DNA from: Pseudobutyrivibrio sp.
Lineage (GTDB): Bacteria > Bacillota > Clostridia > Lachnospirales > Lachnospiraceae
NCBI GenBank assembly: GCA_017557435.1
Contig: JAFYYR010000010.1
Location: 1 to 61,863 of the forward strand
DNA length: 61,863 nucleotides
Direction: 5' to 3'
The translations under genes were made by a program, and so were the position numbers. Below, in pieces: positions 36,499-46,415 of this stretch. The notes beneath the pieces were generated by a model that ran no database searches, was not told where the DNA came from, and saw only the letters and a list, made by a program, of their open reading frames with translations. The stretch's first letter is position 1. Every line of letters begins with the position of its first letter.

Positions 36499-39420
36499 CT
36501 ACATAAGCATCTCACTCATTACTTTTATGTAGCCTCTGGCAATGCCATAAAGGGCTTCAGTCTGGATTTCATTGTCTCTTTTTTCTTCTACTGCAAAGTT
36601 GCCAAGCTGCCAATTATACACATCTGTGACGCTGACACCCTCTACTCTTGTAAATGAAAAACTAAATGAAAATCCCGTCTCCTGCTGCATAGTATTTGCA
36701 ATCATAGGAGCCTGTGTTGCAAACATTTCTCTAGTCTGTGCACTCTCGCATTCTACGTTTGCTTTTACCTCTCCTGCCTCATATCTAAATGTGGTAGAAA
36801 TAGTTCCTGTAGACTGGAGATAAAGAGCCATCTTAATAAGGCCAGATTCACCATTTCCTCTGACAATTCTAAGATTCATATTTCCAGCTTCATCAGCTAC
36901 CATAATTGGAATATGGTATGTCTCGCCACTATTTGCCATTTCTCTGATAGCTTTTGACTGCTGCACAACAAGCTTCATGGAATCCATATCAATAGTGCGT
37001 ACGTCTTCCATTTCAATCATTTTCTTCATGACATTTTCAGCAAGAGTTCCAAGTGCCTCTTCTGCCTCTGCCATCTCCTCAGGTGTATGACAAGCATCAG
37101 AGAATCTCTGGTATGCCAAATCAATCAAATCCTGTATATCCATATCCTGCTGCTTAGCTGCGCGGCCATACAAATCCTTAATCACTGTGTTGCTGTCCTG
37201 CATAAGTGCCTCTACAGCTGAAATCATATTTGCAGAATTTGGAATATTAAACTGCTCTAAAATATTTTCCACATTCGAGCTGCTTGAAATAGCCTGCTTA
37301 AGCTGGCTTGTAATGTATTCATTGTATTGAATCTCTGCCTGCTCTTCAGCCTCAAGCTCAGCCTGCTCCATTGCTGATGCAAACTCATCTGGATTCATAT
37401 CAAGAATCTCATTCTCACCTACCTGATGCATCTTCGCTGGAGTCATTGCCTCCTTAGCATCGCGACATCTATCAGTAAGGAATACTTTTTCAATCTGCTC
37501 TGTAATTGATAAATCCTTTACAACCATCTCATCAAGAGCGCCGAATTTATCATTGATCTCATAATCACGTCCAGTATGCTTGCTAGAGCGAACTGCAGTC
37601 ATAAGATTTCTAAGAGTCACTTCTGTACCCTGACTAATAAGGGCACCTATTGCTGCACCATCAGATTTCTCCACCTGATGAAGTAGTCTATATACGCCTA
37701 CAAATGCATCGCGCTCTGACTCAGAAATCTGAGCATTATGCTGTGCCTTCCAAAGGAATTTTGCAAAACTTTCCTCATCTGATGTGCTTCCGGTCTCTGC
37801 CTTAATATTTTCTGCAGTTTCCTTAAGCTCATTCATAGTCATATCAAGAGGATTACTTCCTCTCTTAATCATCTCAGCTACTACAGCTGGAGTCATACTC
37901 TTAAATGTTCTAGCTACAAGCTCTGTTGAAGCCTTCATAGATGTTACAGACTCAGCTGTGATTTCCATCTCATTATAGGCTAGAACTCTTACAGCCTTCT
38001 GGCTAGATTCAGTCACTTCAATATTAAGGTCAGCTAAAATGTCATCCACATTTCTAAATGCCTTGTTAATATTGTCGCCAAGATCTGCTCTAACCTCTGT
38101 TCCTACAGCCTCGTAAGTCATCTCCATGCGAGAGTACTCAGCTGTAACAGATACGCTGACCTGATGCACATAGGAGAATGTTTCCATTCCTATATTTGAA
38201 AATCTTCCAAAGACAGCTGCTGGGGCAGACTGAATCTCTGCCATATTGTTCATTACTTCTTTGAAAAGATTTACATTATTATTTGTAGCTTCTTTATTCT
38301 CTGCCTTCATAAGAATCTGAAGGAGACTTGTCTCCTGAAGCTTTAACTTATCAAGTAAATCAGAAAGGTCATTTGTGTTTACACTTATACCATTTTTCAT
38401 CATGGTAAATGTGGCCTCTACTGTCATTGTAAGTTGAATCTCTGTAAGCTGTCTTTGTGCAGTAATAGTTGGAAGCTGATTTACATCCATTCCCATTACT
38501 TCTTCAAAAGTCTTCTTAGCCTGATCCATGAGAGAATATCCAGGAATGAGATAGGCATCCTTTGGCTCTTTTCCCTCTGCGATAATGTCGGATATCGCAT
38601 TTACGATATCTTCTTCCTCTGGCTTTTCATACTCGCTCAATTGGGCCATGTACTCAAGATGCTCCTTTGTTACAGGAACATCTTGTTTCATCATGGTCGC
38701 CACCAATTCTTTCATGTCTTTTGGTGACATTTGTCTTTGCGCAGACTCTGATTGTTCACTCTCAATCTGTTCTATAAGTGAATCTAACTTATCTCCTAAT
38801 TGCTCAAGAAGACCTATAATGTCCTCGTCAGTTTCTGCTGCCTCTGGGTTAGCAGGTGCAGAATATGTTGCATTATATACATTAGTAATTGTTGGCTCTA
38901 AATCATTTTTTACAAGATAAGCCTGTGCCTCTACAGGAAGCTTATCACCTAGGCCATTTGTCATCTCAACTGCCTGAGAAATAGAACCAGACATTGCCTC
39001 GATTTCAGCCTTTGAAAGACCTCCCATTTTTGAGATGTCCGCTCCGGCCTTAGCCAAGTTCATCTTTATTTCGTCTACTACAGTTACTAGTGTTTCAGGC
39101 TCCATGTCCATTGGATCATGTCCGTCTTCTCTAGTTTTGGCTGTTGCTTCTTCATCCCAGCCTCTCTCTACATTTTTCACTGCATTAACTGTAGACATGC
39201 CAAGAGCTGATGCCTCGTTCACATCCTTTGCGAACTCCTCATCAGTCATCTTTCCCTTATTATCATAAAATGCATTATCTACACTAAGAGCTCTCAGCTC
39301 TCTATTATTATTATTTGCTTTGTTATCATCCTTGATACCGCTGGTTCCTACGCCCATAAGCTGGTCGCCTGCACCGTCTGTTTTGATGTAATCCGTTACC
39401 TTGAGTCCTTCTATTTGCAT
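36499..39420 (-). CDS. Large flagellar-locus protein with a FliK-like C-terminus (DUF6240-like)
   Basis: A 973-residue acidic, soluble protein without signal peptide, upstream of flagellin. Most of it is predicted helical, with repeated motifs such as MTAESVTSM, LVARTFKSMTPAVVAEMIKRG and KQDVPVTKEHLEYM that look like helical repeats. The last 100 residues (IKMALYLQSTGTISTTFRYEAG in two adjoining parts, then ANVECESAQTREMFATQAPM) resemble the hook-length-control domain of FliK. I recall the family as DUF6240. A hook-length or export role is inferred. GGAGG precedes the start. Confidence 0.78.
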   Translation of the reverse strand: MQIEGLKVTDYIKTDGAGDQLMGVGTSGIKDDNKANNNNRELRALSVDNAFYDNKGKMTDEEFAKDVNEASALGMSTVNAVKNVERGWDEEATAKTREDGHDPMDMEPETLVTVVDEIKMNLAKAGADISKMGGLSKAEIEAMSGSISQAVEMTNGLGDKLPVEAQAYLVKNDLEPTITNVYNATYSAPANPEAAETDEDIIGLLEQLGDKLDSLIEQIESEQSESAQRQMSPKDMKELVATMMKQDVPVTKEHLEYMAQLSEYEKPEEEDIVNAISDIIAEGKEPKDAYLIPGYSLMDQAKKTFEEVMGMDVNQLPTITAQRQLTEIQLTMTVEATFTMMKNGISVNTNDLSDLLDKLKLQETSLLQILMKAENKEATNNNVNLFKEVMNNMAEIQSAPAAVFGRFSNIGMETFSYVHQVSVSVTAEYSRMEMTYEAVGTEVRADLGDNINKAFRNVDDILADLNIEVTESSQKAVRVLAYNEMEITAESVTSMKASTELVARTFKSMTPAVVAEMIKRGSNPLDMTMNELKETAENIKAETGSTSDEESFAKFLWKAQHNAQISESERDAFVGVYRLLHQVEKSDGAAIGALISQGTEVTLRNLMTAVRSSKHTGRDYEINDKFGALDEMVVKDLSITEQIEKVFLTDRCRDAKEAMTPAKMHQVGENEILDMNPDEFASAMEQAELEAEEQAEIQYNEYITSQLKQAISSSSNVENILEQFNIPNSANMISAVEALMQDSNTVIKDLYGRAAKQQDMDIQDLIDLAYQRFSDACHTPEEMAEAEEALGTLAENVMKKMIEMEDVRTIDMDSMKLVVQQSKAIREMANSGETYHIPIMVADEAGNMNLRIVRGNGESGLIKMALYLQSTGTISTTFRYEAGEVKANVECESAQTREMFATQAPMIANTMQQETGFSFSFSFTRVEGVSVTDVYNWQLGNFAVEEKRDNEIQTEALYGIARGYIKVMSEMLM

Positions 39421-39546
39421 ATAGTTCCTCCAGGGTATTATGTGTCATCAGATATTTCCTCTGACAACATATATGTCGGACGATTTTTTAAAATATTTAC
39501 TTGGAGATTTTTATTTACCTTTTATCCTCTAGTCTCTTTCTTGTAC

Positions 39547-39573
39547 AAAAAGGAGACGGCGATAGCCGTCTCC
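39547..39573 (-). terminator. Terminator after the M15 peptidase gene
   Basis: On the minus strand GGAGACGGC, 4-base loop, GCCGTCTCC, then five T. It is about 50 bases after the stop. Between them a 13-base direct repeat CCTAGAACAATTT occurs at 39585-39597 and 39612-39624. Confidence 0.93.
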
Positions 39574-39622
39574 TACAAATCAACCCTAGAACAATTTGGT
39601 TATCCCAACTTCCTAGAACAAT

Positions 39623-40519
39623 TTATTTATACAAACTCTTCACCACAGAGTCTGGTACTTCAAAGTGCTGGTAGTCCTTTGAATTCTTCCAGCTTCCGCC
39701 CCACTCAAAACCGTGAGCTATGAAAAGCTTGTATGCCAAATCCTCTTCGTCAATCTTGTAATCAAAGTCTTTGCTTCGATCCACATAGTCTGCTGCATTG
39801 GCCGGCTCTATGCTAAGCTTGCCATTAACTGTTTTAACGTATGGATTGTAAAGAGTATTGATATCAATTGCTAGGCCGTAACCATGTTTTGATATTTTAG
39901 TTGTATAGCTTATGAATCTAAAATTAAAGCTAGAGGAATTATTATCTGCCATAGATGCCTCATCATCTGCATTGTATTCATCTACCAACTTAATCTTTTC
40001 TATTGGATACTTTGCCTCGTATAGTTCTTCAAATATCTCCAGCAAATCATCTGCAATGTACTTGTTGCAAATAATCTCCCCATCATGACTCTGCCCATCA
40101 AATCCCACATATAAAACATGTAGATATCTCAAATCTGACAAAGGAACTGTACAATTATCCTTGTAGGACTTGCCCTTTATCCTCTCAAATATCTCGCTTT
40201 CTTCTGTAAATTCTACTGCGTAAAAATTAGCCTTATCCTTAACGTCTGCAGTATTCATTATTGTCTCTCCTTCTTTTGCCACTGGAAGTACTTGTGTAGT
40301 CTGGTTCGATGGCTCCACTTCATCTCTTTTGACGGCGTCTTTGTGTTCTCTGAGCTCTTCAGAAATTTCAGCTTTTGCATATACATCAGAACCCTTAAAG
40401 GTGCTCACCCTAAAGCTAATTCCTACAAGAATAGCGATAAGTAATACAACGCCTACGGGCCTACTATATTTCCAATTTAAAATTCTATTTTTTATGTCAT
40501 CAAACTTTTGCATCAACAT
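39623..40519 (-). CDS. M15 family peptidase (D-Ala-D-Ala carboxypeptidase/endopeptidase-like)
   Basis: A 298-residue membrane-anchored protein: one helix at about 22-40, then an extracytoplasmic domain. The C-terminal region has the zinc-ligand pattern SKHGYGLAID (His and Asp) and DYQHFE (third His), and FEWGG, typical of VanY/M15_4 enzymes that cut peptidoglycan stem peptides. A second ATG at 40513 is also possible. It is monocistronic with a strong terminator. Confidence 0.88.
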   Translation of the reverse strand: MLMQKFDDIKNRILNWKYSRPVGVVLLIAILVGISFRVSTFKGSDVYAKAEISEELREHKDAVKRDEVEPSNQTTQVLPVAKEGETIMNTADVKDKANFYAVEFTEESEIFERIKGKSYKDNCTVPLSDLRYLHVLYVGFDGQSHDGEIICNKYIADDLLEIFEELYEAKYPIEKIKLVDEYNADDEASMADNNSSSFNFRFISYTTKISKHGYGLAIDINTLYNPYVKTVNGKLSIEPANAADYVDRSKDFDYKIDEEDLAYKLFIAHGFEWGGSWKNSKDYQHFEVPDSVVKSLYK

Positions 40520-40564
40520 AATTTATTGCCTTTTATTCCGTCCTTAAATTAAAAAATCAGCTTA

Positions 40565-40978
40565 CTACAAAACCATAAATAACGTACCTACCCCAATCAA
40601 TACGCAACCTATTAAAGACTTCACTGTAAATTGCTCATGTAAAAAAATAAATGCCAAAATCAGTGTGATTACTACACTTAACTTATCAATAGGCACTACT
40701 TTTGATGCCTCTCCTGTCTGCAATGCTCTATAGTAGCATAGCCATGACGCACCTGTAGCAAGTCCAGATAGTATCAGAAATATCCAACTCTTGCGACTGA
40801 TGGAACCAAGGCCACTTTGCACATTGGTCATAAAAACGATACCCCAGGCCATAATAACCACAACAACCGTACGTATTGCAGTTGCAAGATTAGAGTTAAC
40901 TCCTTCAATTCCCACTTTTGCAAGTATTGAAGTAAGTGCCGCAAATACTGCAGATAAAAAAGCAAATAATAACCACAT
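40565..40978 (-). CDS. Half-size EamA/DMT-family membrane protein
   Basis: A 137-residue protein with one EamA unit of about five hydrophobic segments (starting LLFAFLSAVFAALTSILAKVG and ending IGVGTLFMVL). Standard transporters of this superfamily have two such units, so this one must dimerise, as SMR-like members do. Substrate unknown. GGAGG precedes the ATG. No terminator of its own is visible. Confidence 0.88.
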   Translation of the reverse strand: MWLLFAFLSAVFAALTSILAKVGIEGVNSNLATAIRTVVVVIMAWGIVFMTNVQSGLGSISRKSWIFLILSGLATGASWLCYYRALQTGEASKVVPIDKLSVVITLILAFIFLHEQFTVKSLIGCVLIGVGTLFMVL

Positions 40979-41080
40979 AAGAACCCTCCTTCTTAAACAA
41001 TAATTATTTACATAACAAAATCTTCAGTTGTATAAACCTGCAATTGCCTTATTAATATCCCAAAAAATCCCTTATTAAGC

Positions 41081-41117
41081 AAAAAAGGAACCTTTATCTC
41101 ATTCAAGTAAAAGTTCC
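41081..41117 (-). terminator. Terminator after recR
   Basis: On the minus strand GGAACTTTTA and TAAAGGTTCC form a 10-bp stem with one G-T pair, followed by six T. It starts about 10 bases after the recR stop. Confidence 0.88.
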
Positions 41118-41127
41118 CTAAGATAGA

Positions 41128-41727
41128 TTATAGTTCTGTTCTGCCATCAAGTGCTCTAAGCAATGTAACCTCGTCTATGTATTCTAGATTGCCTCCAACT
41201 GGAACGCCTGATGCAATTCTGCTGACCTTTATTCCTGTTGGCTTAATAAGCTTGCTGATATATGCAGCTGTAGTCTCACCCTCCAACGATGAATTAGTGG
41301 CAATAATAACTTCCTGCACATCATTCTGCTGCAAGCGAACCATAAGCTCTTTCAGCTTGATATCTCCAGGGCCAATACCTGCCATTGGAGAAATAGCTCC
41401 GTGGAGCACATGATAAACTCCGTCAAACTTGCCTGTCTTTTCGTAGGCTGCCAAATCTCTAGTGTCCTCCACAACCATAATCACGTTCTTATTACGCTTT
41501 GGATTGGAACAAATAGGACAAAGTTCATCATCTGTAAGTGTGAAGCACTCCTTACAGTAACGGACATTTTTGCGAGCCTGAACGATTGCATTAGCAAGGT
41601 CGTTTACCTTTTCCTCATCCATACCTAATATATGGAAAGCCAGCCTCTGGGCTGACTTACTTCCAATGCTAGGCAGGTCACTTAGTTCTGCTATTAAGTT
41701 ACTAATTTCCCTGCTATAGTATTCCAT
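41128..41727 (-). CDS. recR: Recombination protein RecR
   Basis: Works with RecF and RecO to load RecA on gapped DNA. The 199-residue protein has the helix-hairpin-helix PSIGSKSAQRLAFH, a zinc finger of the form C-x2-C and C-x2-C (CKEC to CPIC), and a Toprim domain beginning VVEDTRDLAAYE with the TNSSLEGETT segment. It is the third gene of the dnaX-ybaB-recR operon. Confidence 0.97.
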   Translation of the reverse strand: MEYYSREISNLIAELSDLPSIGSKSAQRLAFHILGMDEEKVNDLANAIVQARKNVRYCKECFTLTDDELCPICSNPKRNKNVIMVVEDTRDLAAYEKTGKFDGVYHVLHGAISPMAGIGPGDIKLKELMVRLQQNDVQEVIIATNSSLEGETTAAYISKLIKPTGIKVSRIASGVPVGGNLEYIDEVTLLRALDGRTEL

Positions 41728-41732
41728 CTAGA

Positions 41733-42071
41733 TTAAAATCCTAAACCACCTGTAAATTTAGACATGCTAGCCTGGCTTACCTCGTCTACCTTGCGAAGTG
41801 CCTCATTGGCTGCTGCCATAACAAGATCCTCAAGCATCTCTACATCATCTGGATCAACTGCTTCTGGGTCGATTTTAATCTTTGTGATTTCTTTCTTACC
41901 AGAAACTGTAACCTCCACAACACCGCCGCCTGCTGTACCTGTCATCTCTGCCTCTTCAAGCTGTGCCTGAGCCTCTTCCATCTGACGCTGCATACGCTGT
42001 GCCTGCTTCATAAGCTGACTCATATTACCTGGCATTCCACCACCTGGAAATCCGCCTCTACCTTTTCCCAT
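41733..42071 (-). CDS. ybaB: YbaB/EbfC nucleoid-associated protein
   Basis: A 112-residue DNA-binding protein of the EbfC family. A glycine-rich N-terminus ([14 protein letters not shown]) precedes the long helix [20 protein letters not shown] and the sheet [20 protein letters not shown]. It is located between dnaX and recR, its standard neighbourhood in Firmicutes. Confidence 0.95.
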   Translation of the reverse strand: MGKGRGGFPGGGMPGNMSQLMKQAQRMQRQMEEAQAQLEEAEMTGTAGGGVVEVTVSGKKEITKIKIDPEAVDPDDVEMLEDLVMAAANEALRKVDEVSQASMSKFTGGLGF

Positions 42072-42114
42072 TTTGTTACCTCCGTAAATCTAAATTCTAA
42101 CAATCTAATAATTG

Positions 42115-43713
42115 CTATTCTTCTTGTTCTATTTCTATGCCTACATTGGCGAAGAAATCTCTAACATCTGTCTTGGTGTTCTGGGAACTAATTCCACTGG
42201 AATTAATCTCCACCTTAACAACAACTTTCTTTTGAATCATGGATTCAATTGCCTGTTCTATCTCATCGATTACCTCAGGTCTATTTACGAAATCACCTGC
42301 GATTCGCTCTGAGCCCTGTGGCTGATCAAATATAAGAAGTAGCTCACCGCCTTCATTAACTGTGACGGTAGACACTTCCTTAAGATACATCTTGATATTT
42401 GGTGGCATCTTGCCAAGTACTGAACTCCAACGAGCTGATACCTGCTTGACCTCCTCAGGAACTGCAGCTGGAAGTGGCTCCTTTTTTACTGGCTCTGCCG
42501 CTACACTGGGTGTAGCTCCTGCATCTCCTGATGGAGCGGCCATCACAACTGGCACACCTGATTCCACCTTTTTTTCTAAGTTGGCCATTCTGTTAAGAAG
42601 TGCCGACATATCCTGCTCCATCTCAGGCTTGCAAAGCTTGATAAGAGCAATCTCTATCAAAACTCTCTTTTGACTTGCGAACTTAATGTCGTTAGAAAGT
42701 ACAGACAGGACTTGAATGTATCTCATTAACACTTCTGTGTCAACCATCTGTGCCTCTTCTTTGAGAAGTGCCAGATTCTCTGAGGACATCTCCAGTGCAT
42801 CCTCCATATCATCTGAGCTCTTAAGCAACATAAGATTACGCAAATACCAAGTGAAGTCATTTACGAATTTATTCAGGTCACGACCCTGATTAATAATATC
42901 CTCCAAAATGCTAATGGCACCTGTTATCTGACCATTAACAATACTTCTGGTCAATCGAGAAAATACCTCTGTATCTATGGCCCCAAGTACCTTCAGCACA
43001 TTGTCATAGGTAAGAGTCTGTCCCATGTAAAATGCGATACACTGCTCCATAAGACTGAGGGCATCACGCATAGAACCATCGCCGGCCTTAGCAATATAGC
43101 GGATAGCCTTGTCCTCTACCTCAATGCCTTCCTGATTCATCAAATCAGTAAGACGAGCTGCAATGGTATCAATTGAAATACGATGGAAATCATATCTCTG
43201 ACAACGGCTTCGTATAGTAATTTGAAGTCTATCAACCTCTGTAGTTGCAAGAATGAAAACTACATAAGAAGGAGGCTCTTCCAAAGTCTTAAGCAGCGCA
43301 TTCTCTGCTGCATCAGTAAGCATATGAGCCTCATCAATAATATATACTTTGTATTTACCTTCTGTTGGCTGGTACTGTACCTCCTCGCGAATGGTTCTAA
43401 TATCATCTACACCATTGTTAGAGGCAGCATCCATCTCAATAACATTCATAGAGGTACCATCAGTAATGGCCTTGCACATAGCACATTCCATACATGGAGA
43501 ACCATCCTCATTAGGATGCTCACAATTGATGGCACGGGCTAGTATCTTAGCTACTGTAGTCTTACCTGTACCTCGTGTACCTGTAAATAGGTATGCATGT
43601 CCTATACGGTCATTTTTTATTTGGTTTTGAAGTGTTTTAACAATGTGGTCCTGACCCTTAACATCATCAAATGTCTGTGGTCTGAACTTTCTATATAATG
43701 CCATATAGGACAT
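42115..43713 (-). CDS. dnaX: DNA polymerase III subunit gamma/tau
   Basis: Clamp-loader ATPase of the replisome, 532 residues. Walker A is GTRGTGKTT (about residues 45-53). A zinc module with four cysteines follows (CEHP through CAMC), then DEAHML and a sensor-1 region ATTEVDRL. The C-terminal part (about 380-532) is the tau-type extension with an A/P-rich linker. It may produce gamma by frameshifting, but I saw no obvious slippery heptamer with certainty. First gene of dnaX-ybaB-recR. Confidence 0.97.
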   Translation of the reverse strand: MSYMALYRKFRPQTFDDVKGQDHIVKTLQNQIKNDRIGHAYLFTGTRGTGKTTVAKILARAINCEHPNEDGSPCMECAMCKAITDGTSMNVIEMDAASNNGVDDIRTIREEVQYQPTEGKYKVYIIDEAHMLTDAAENALLKTLEEPPSYVVFILATTEVDRLQITIRSRCQRYDFHRISIDTIAARLTDLMNQEGIEVEDKAIRYIAKAGDGSMRDALSLMEQCIAFYMGQTLTYDNVLKVLGAIDTEVFSRLTRSIVNGQITGAISILEDIINQGRDLNKFVNDFTWYLRNLMLLKSSDDMEDALEMSSENLALLKEEAQMVDTEVLMRYIQVLSVLSNDIKFASQKRVLIEIALIKLCKPEMEQDMSALLNRMANLEKKVESGVPVVMAAPSGDAGATPSVAAEPVKKEPLPAAVPEEVKQVSARWSSVLGKMPPNIKMYLKEVSTVTVNEGGELLLIFDQPQGSERIAGDFVNRPEVIDEIEQAIESMIQKKVVVKVEINSSGISSQNTKTDVRDFFANVGIEIEQEE

Positions 43714-43743
43714 AACAATTACCTACCCTAAATTATTCTAAAA

Positions 43744-44817
43744 TTAGTCACCGAAGCTAATTCCGATTCTCTTAGCTTCCTGAATCATCTGGCAATCTGG
43801 CTCAACCATCTTAAGCTTGCCAGCTACCTTTTCAAGAGGAACTCTCTTAGTCTTACCATCTACCATGGCAATCATGTTGCCGTAGTCACCATCCATAATA
43901 GCCTGTGCTGCTGCAGAACCAAGTCTAGTACAAAGCACTCTATCATATGGATCTGGGCTACCACCACGCTGCATATGACCAGGAACTGTAACTCTAGCCT
44001 CAATGCCTGTCTCCTTTTGAATTCTATCTGCGATTTCATAAGAAACTGATGGGAACTTTGAGCTCTCCAACTTTTTCTTGTATTCCTTCTTAGAAAGCTT
44101 GGCATCTTCCTTGGAAATAGCACCCTCTGCCACTGCGAGAATGGTAAATCCCTTGCCCTCCTCGGCACGATGATTAATTGCCTTGATTACCTTTTTAATA
44201 TCATAAGGAATCTCTGGAAGGAGAATGATATCTGCACCTGATGCCACACCTGCATAAAGTGTAAGCCAGCCTACCTTGTGTCCCATAACCTCTACAATAA
44301 ATACGCGGCTATGTGATGAAGCTGTTGTATGAATGCAGTCGATTGTGTTACAAGCGATATCGATAGCACTCTGGAAACCAAATGTAAAATCTGTACCGTA
44401 GATATCATTATCGATAGTCTTTGGCAGATGAATAATATTCAGTCCCTCTTCTCTAAGGAGGTTAGCTGTCTTTTGTGTACCATTGCCACCAAGTATAACG
44501 AGGCACTGAAGATTCAGCTTGTAGTAGTTGGACTTCATAGCCTCTACCTTATCGAGACCATTCTCATCTGGCTCTCTCATAAGCTTAAATGGCTGACGGC
44601 TAGAACCAAGAATTGTACCACCTCTTGTGAGAATACCTGAAAAATCCTGATTAGTAAGCAGTCTGTAATCCCCATAGATAAGACCCTTGTAACCATTGAA
44701 GAATCCATAAACCTCAAGATCCTTGACATTTGCTGCCAATCCCTTGACTACGCCACGCATAGCTGCATTAAGAGCCTGACAGTCACCACCACTTGTAAGC
44801 ATTCCGATTCTAAACAT
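43744..44817 (-). CDS. 6-phosphofructokinase with mixed ATP/PPi signature
   Basis: Phosphorylates fructose-6-phosphate. The 357-residue PFK-A fold protein has LTSGGDCQALNAAMRG, the catalytic TIDND with K before it (PKTIDND), MGHKVGWL and HMQRGGSPDPYDR. At the nucleotide site it reads GGNGT: Gly where ATP enzymes have Gly and PPi enzymes Asp, but Asn where the Mg-binding Asp usually is, and Lys (not Gly) before TIDND as in PPi enzymes. The phosphoryl donor therefore cannot be assigned. Downstream dnaX starts 30 bases later. Confidence 0.93.
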   Translation of the reverse strand: MFRIGMLTSGGDCQALNAAMRGVVKGLAANVKDLEVYGFFNGYKGLIYGDYRLLTNQDFSGILTRGGTILGSSRQPFKLMREPDENGLDKVEAMKSNYYKLNLQCLVILGGNGTQKTANLLREEGLNIIHLPKTIDNDIYGTDFTFGFQSAIDIACNTIDCIHTTASSHSRVFIVEVMGHKVGWLTLYAGVASGADIILLPEIPYDIKKVIKAINHRAEEGKGFTILAVAEGAISKEDAKLSKKEYKKKLESSKFPSVSYEIADRIQKETGIEARVTVPGHMQRGGSPDPYDRVLCTRLGSAAAQAIMDGDYGNMIAMVDGKTKRVPLEKVAGKLKMVEPDCQMIQEAKRIGISFGD

Positions 44818-44850
44818 AGTCTCTTCTCCTTCCTCGTTAACCCCTATTAA

Positions 44851-46287
44851 TTATTTACTTCTTTCAATAACTGTTCTGACGTAATTGTATAATCTCTCTG
44901 TAGAAGCGATAGAAAGTCGCTCCTTTGGAGTATGAATATCGTACATCTCTGGACCAATTGAAACTGCATCAAGTCCTGGAAGCTTTGAAGCTAAAAGACC
45001 ACACTCAACACCAGCGTGAATTGTCTCAACGATTGCGTCCTCGCCAGTAACTTCCTTGTAAATAGCAACGATTTCGTCTCTAAATGCAGAAACTCTTAAG
45101 TACTCCCAAGCTGGGTACTGTCCATGAGCTGCTACCTCACAACCAAATGCCTTAGCAACCATAGATACTTTTCTCATAAGAGCTGTCTTGGCGCTATCTA
45201 CCGAGCTACGAAGAGCTGATGCAAATGTAAGATTGTCCTCATTTAACTTAAGAATACCGAGATTGAGGGATGTCTCTACAAGACCCTCAATATCGTGACT
45301 CATGTTCTGGATGCCGTCTGGCATAGATAAAAGAAGCTCAACGATTCTCTTTGTATCTGAAGCGCTAACAGCCTCTACTTTAGTAGATGCCTCGCACTTG
45401 ATATCTATCTTCATCTCTGGATCAGTGATGGCATACTCATTTTTAATAGCTGCCGCCTCTTTCTCCATAGCCTCAACTGCCTCAGCTGTAGTAATAACCT
45501 TTGCTGATGTAGCACGTGGGATTGCGTTATCTTTTGTTCCACCTACAAAATCAACAAGGCAAACATCTGCAACCTCAACTGCTGCAGCTAAAATTCTATT
45601 AGCCATAAGAGAAGCATTTGCTCTTCCCTTATTAATCTCTGCACCAGAGTGACCACCTGTACAGTCCTTAACATCAACAGAAACTAAGTTGCCCTCAACT
45701 GACTGCTTCTTGAATGGGTATTTAATCTCCATTCTGCATCCGCCAGCGCAACCTGCTAAGAAATGTCCCTCCTCCTCTGAGTCAAGGTTAAGAAGCTTGC
45801 GACCCTTAAGCATAGAAACATCAATGCCTGCTGCACCTTCCATACCTACCTCTTCAGAAACTGTGATGATTACCTCAAGGCGTGGATGCTTAAGCTCCTC
45901 GTCCTCTAAAATTGCAAGTGCCATAGCTACTGCAATACCGTCATCACCGCCAAGTGTTGTGCCCTTAGCTGTAACGAATCCATCAACGATCTCTAAATCG
46001 AGACCCTCTGTGAGCATGTCCTTCTTGCAATCAGGCTCCTGCTCAGCAACCATATCCATATGCCCCTGAAGAATAAGTGGAGCAGCATTCTCCATTCCCT
46101 CAGAAGCTTCCTTAATCATAATTACATTGTATAAATCATCCTGATAATACTCTAAATTATGTGCCTTAGCGAAATCTACTAAATATGCGCTAATCTTTTC
46201 CTCGTGGTAACTTGGATGAGGAATGTTACAAATCTCCTCAAAATAATGAAATACTCTTTCTGGCTTACAATTGCTTAAAACTGCCAT
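44851..46287 (-). CDS. pepD: Aminoacyl-histidine dipeptidase PepD (M20C)
   Basis: A 478-residue cytoplasmic metallopeptidase that splits Xaa-His and other dipeptides. Zinc-binding motifs are LQGHMDMV, TLGGDDGIAVA and VSEEVGMEGA; GGHSGAEI marks the lid domain. The length matches M20C dipeptidases. Probably involved in amino acid recycling. Confidence 0.95.
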   Translation of the reverse strand: MAVLSNCKPERVFHYFEEICNIPHPSYHEEKISAYLVDFAKAHNLEYYQDDLYNVIMIKEASEGMENAAPLILQGHMDMVAEQEPDCKKDMLTEGLDLEIVDGFVTAKGTTLGGDDGIAVAMALAILEDEELKHPRLEVIITVSEEVGMEGAAGIDVSMLKGRKLLNLDSEEEGHFLAGCAGGCRMEIKYPFKKQSVEGNLVSVDVKDCTGGHSGAEINKGRANASLMANRILAAAVEVADVCLVDFVGGTKDNAIPRATSAKVITTAEAVEAMEKEAAAIKNEYAITDPEMKIDIKCEASTKVEAVSASDTKRIVELLLSMPDGIQNMSHDIEGLVETSLNLGILKLNEDNLTFASALRSSVDSAKTALMRKVSMVAKAFGCEVAAHGQYPAWEYLRVSAFRDEIVAIYKEVTGEDAIVETIHAGVECGLLASKLPGLDAVSIGPEMYDIHTPKERLSIASTERLYNYVRTVIERSK

Positions 46288-46380
46288 TTAAAATAAATCT
46301 CCTATCTATTAATTATTTGCACCCCTCTAAGATGCAGGTTTAAATTTCCCCATAAAAACCTATCTTTACTATAACATTTT

Positions 46381-46412
46381 AAAGACCTAAATTCTATCGA
46401 ACTTAGGTCTTT
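46381..46412 (-). terminator. Terminator after the second GreA-type gene
   Basis: AAAGACCTAA and TTAGGTCTTT form a 10-bp stem with a 12-base loop; on the minus strand the stem ends in TTT. It starts 3 bases after the stop at 46416. Confidence 0.75.
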
Positions 46413-46415
46413 AAT

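Noticed and set aside
39585-39624. Repeats CCTAGAACAATTT as a CRISPR or attachment site
   Set aside because: Only two copies with a 14-base gap, one spanning a stop codon; no array, leader, cas gene or integrase.
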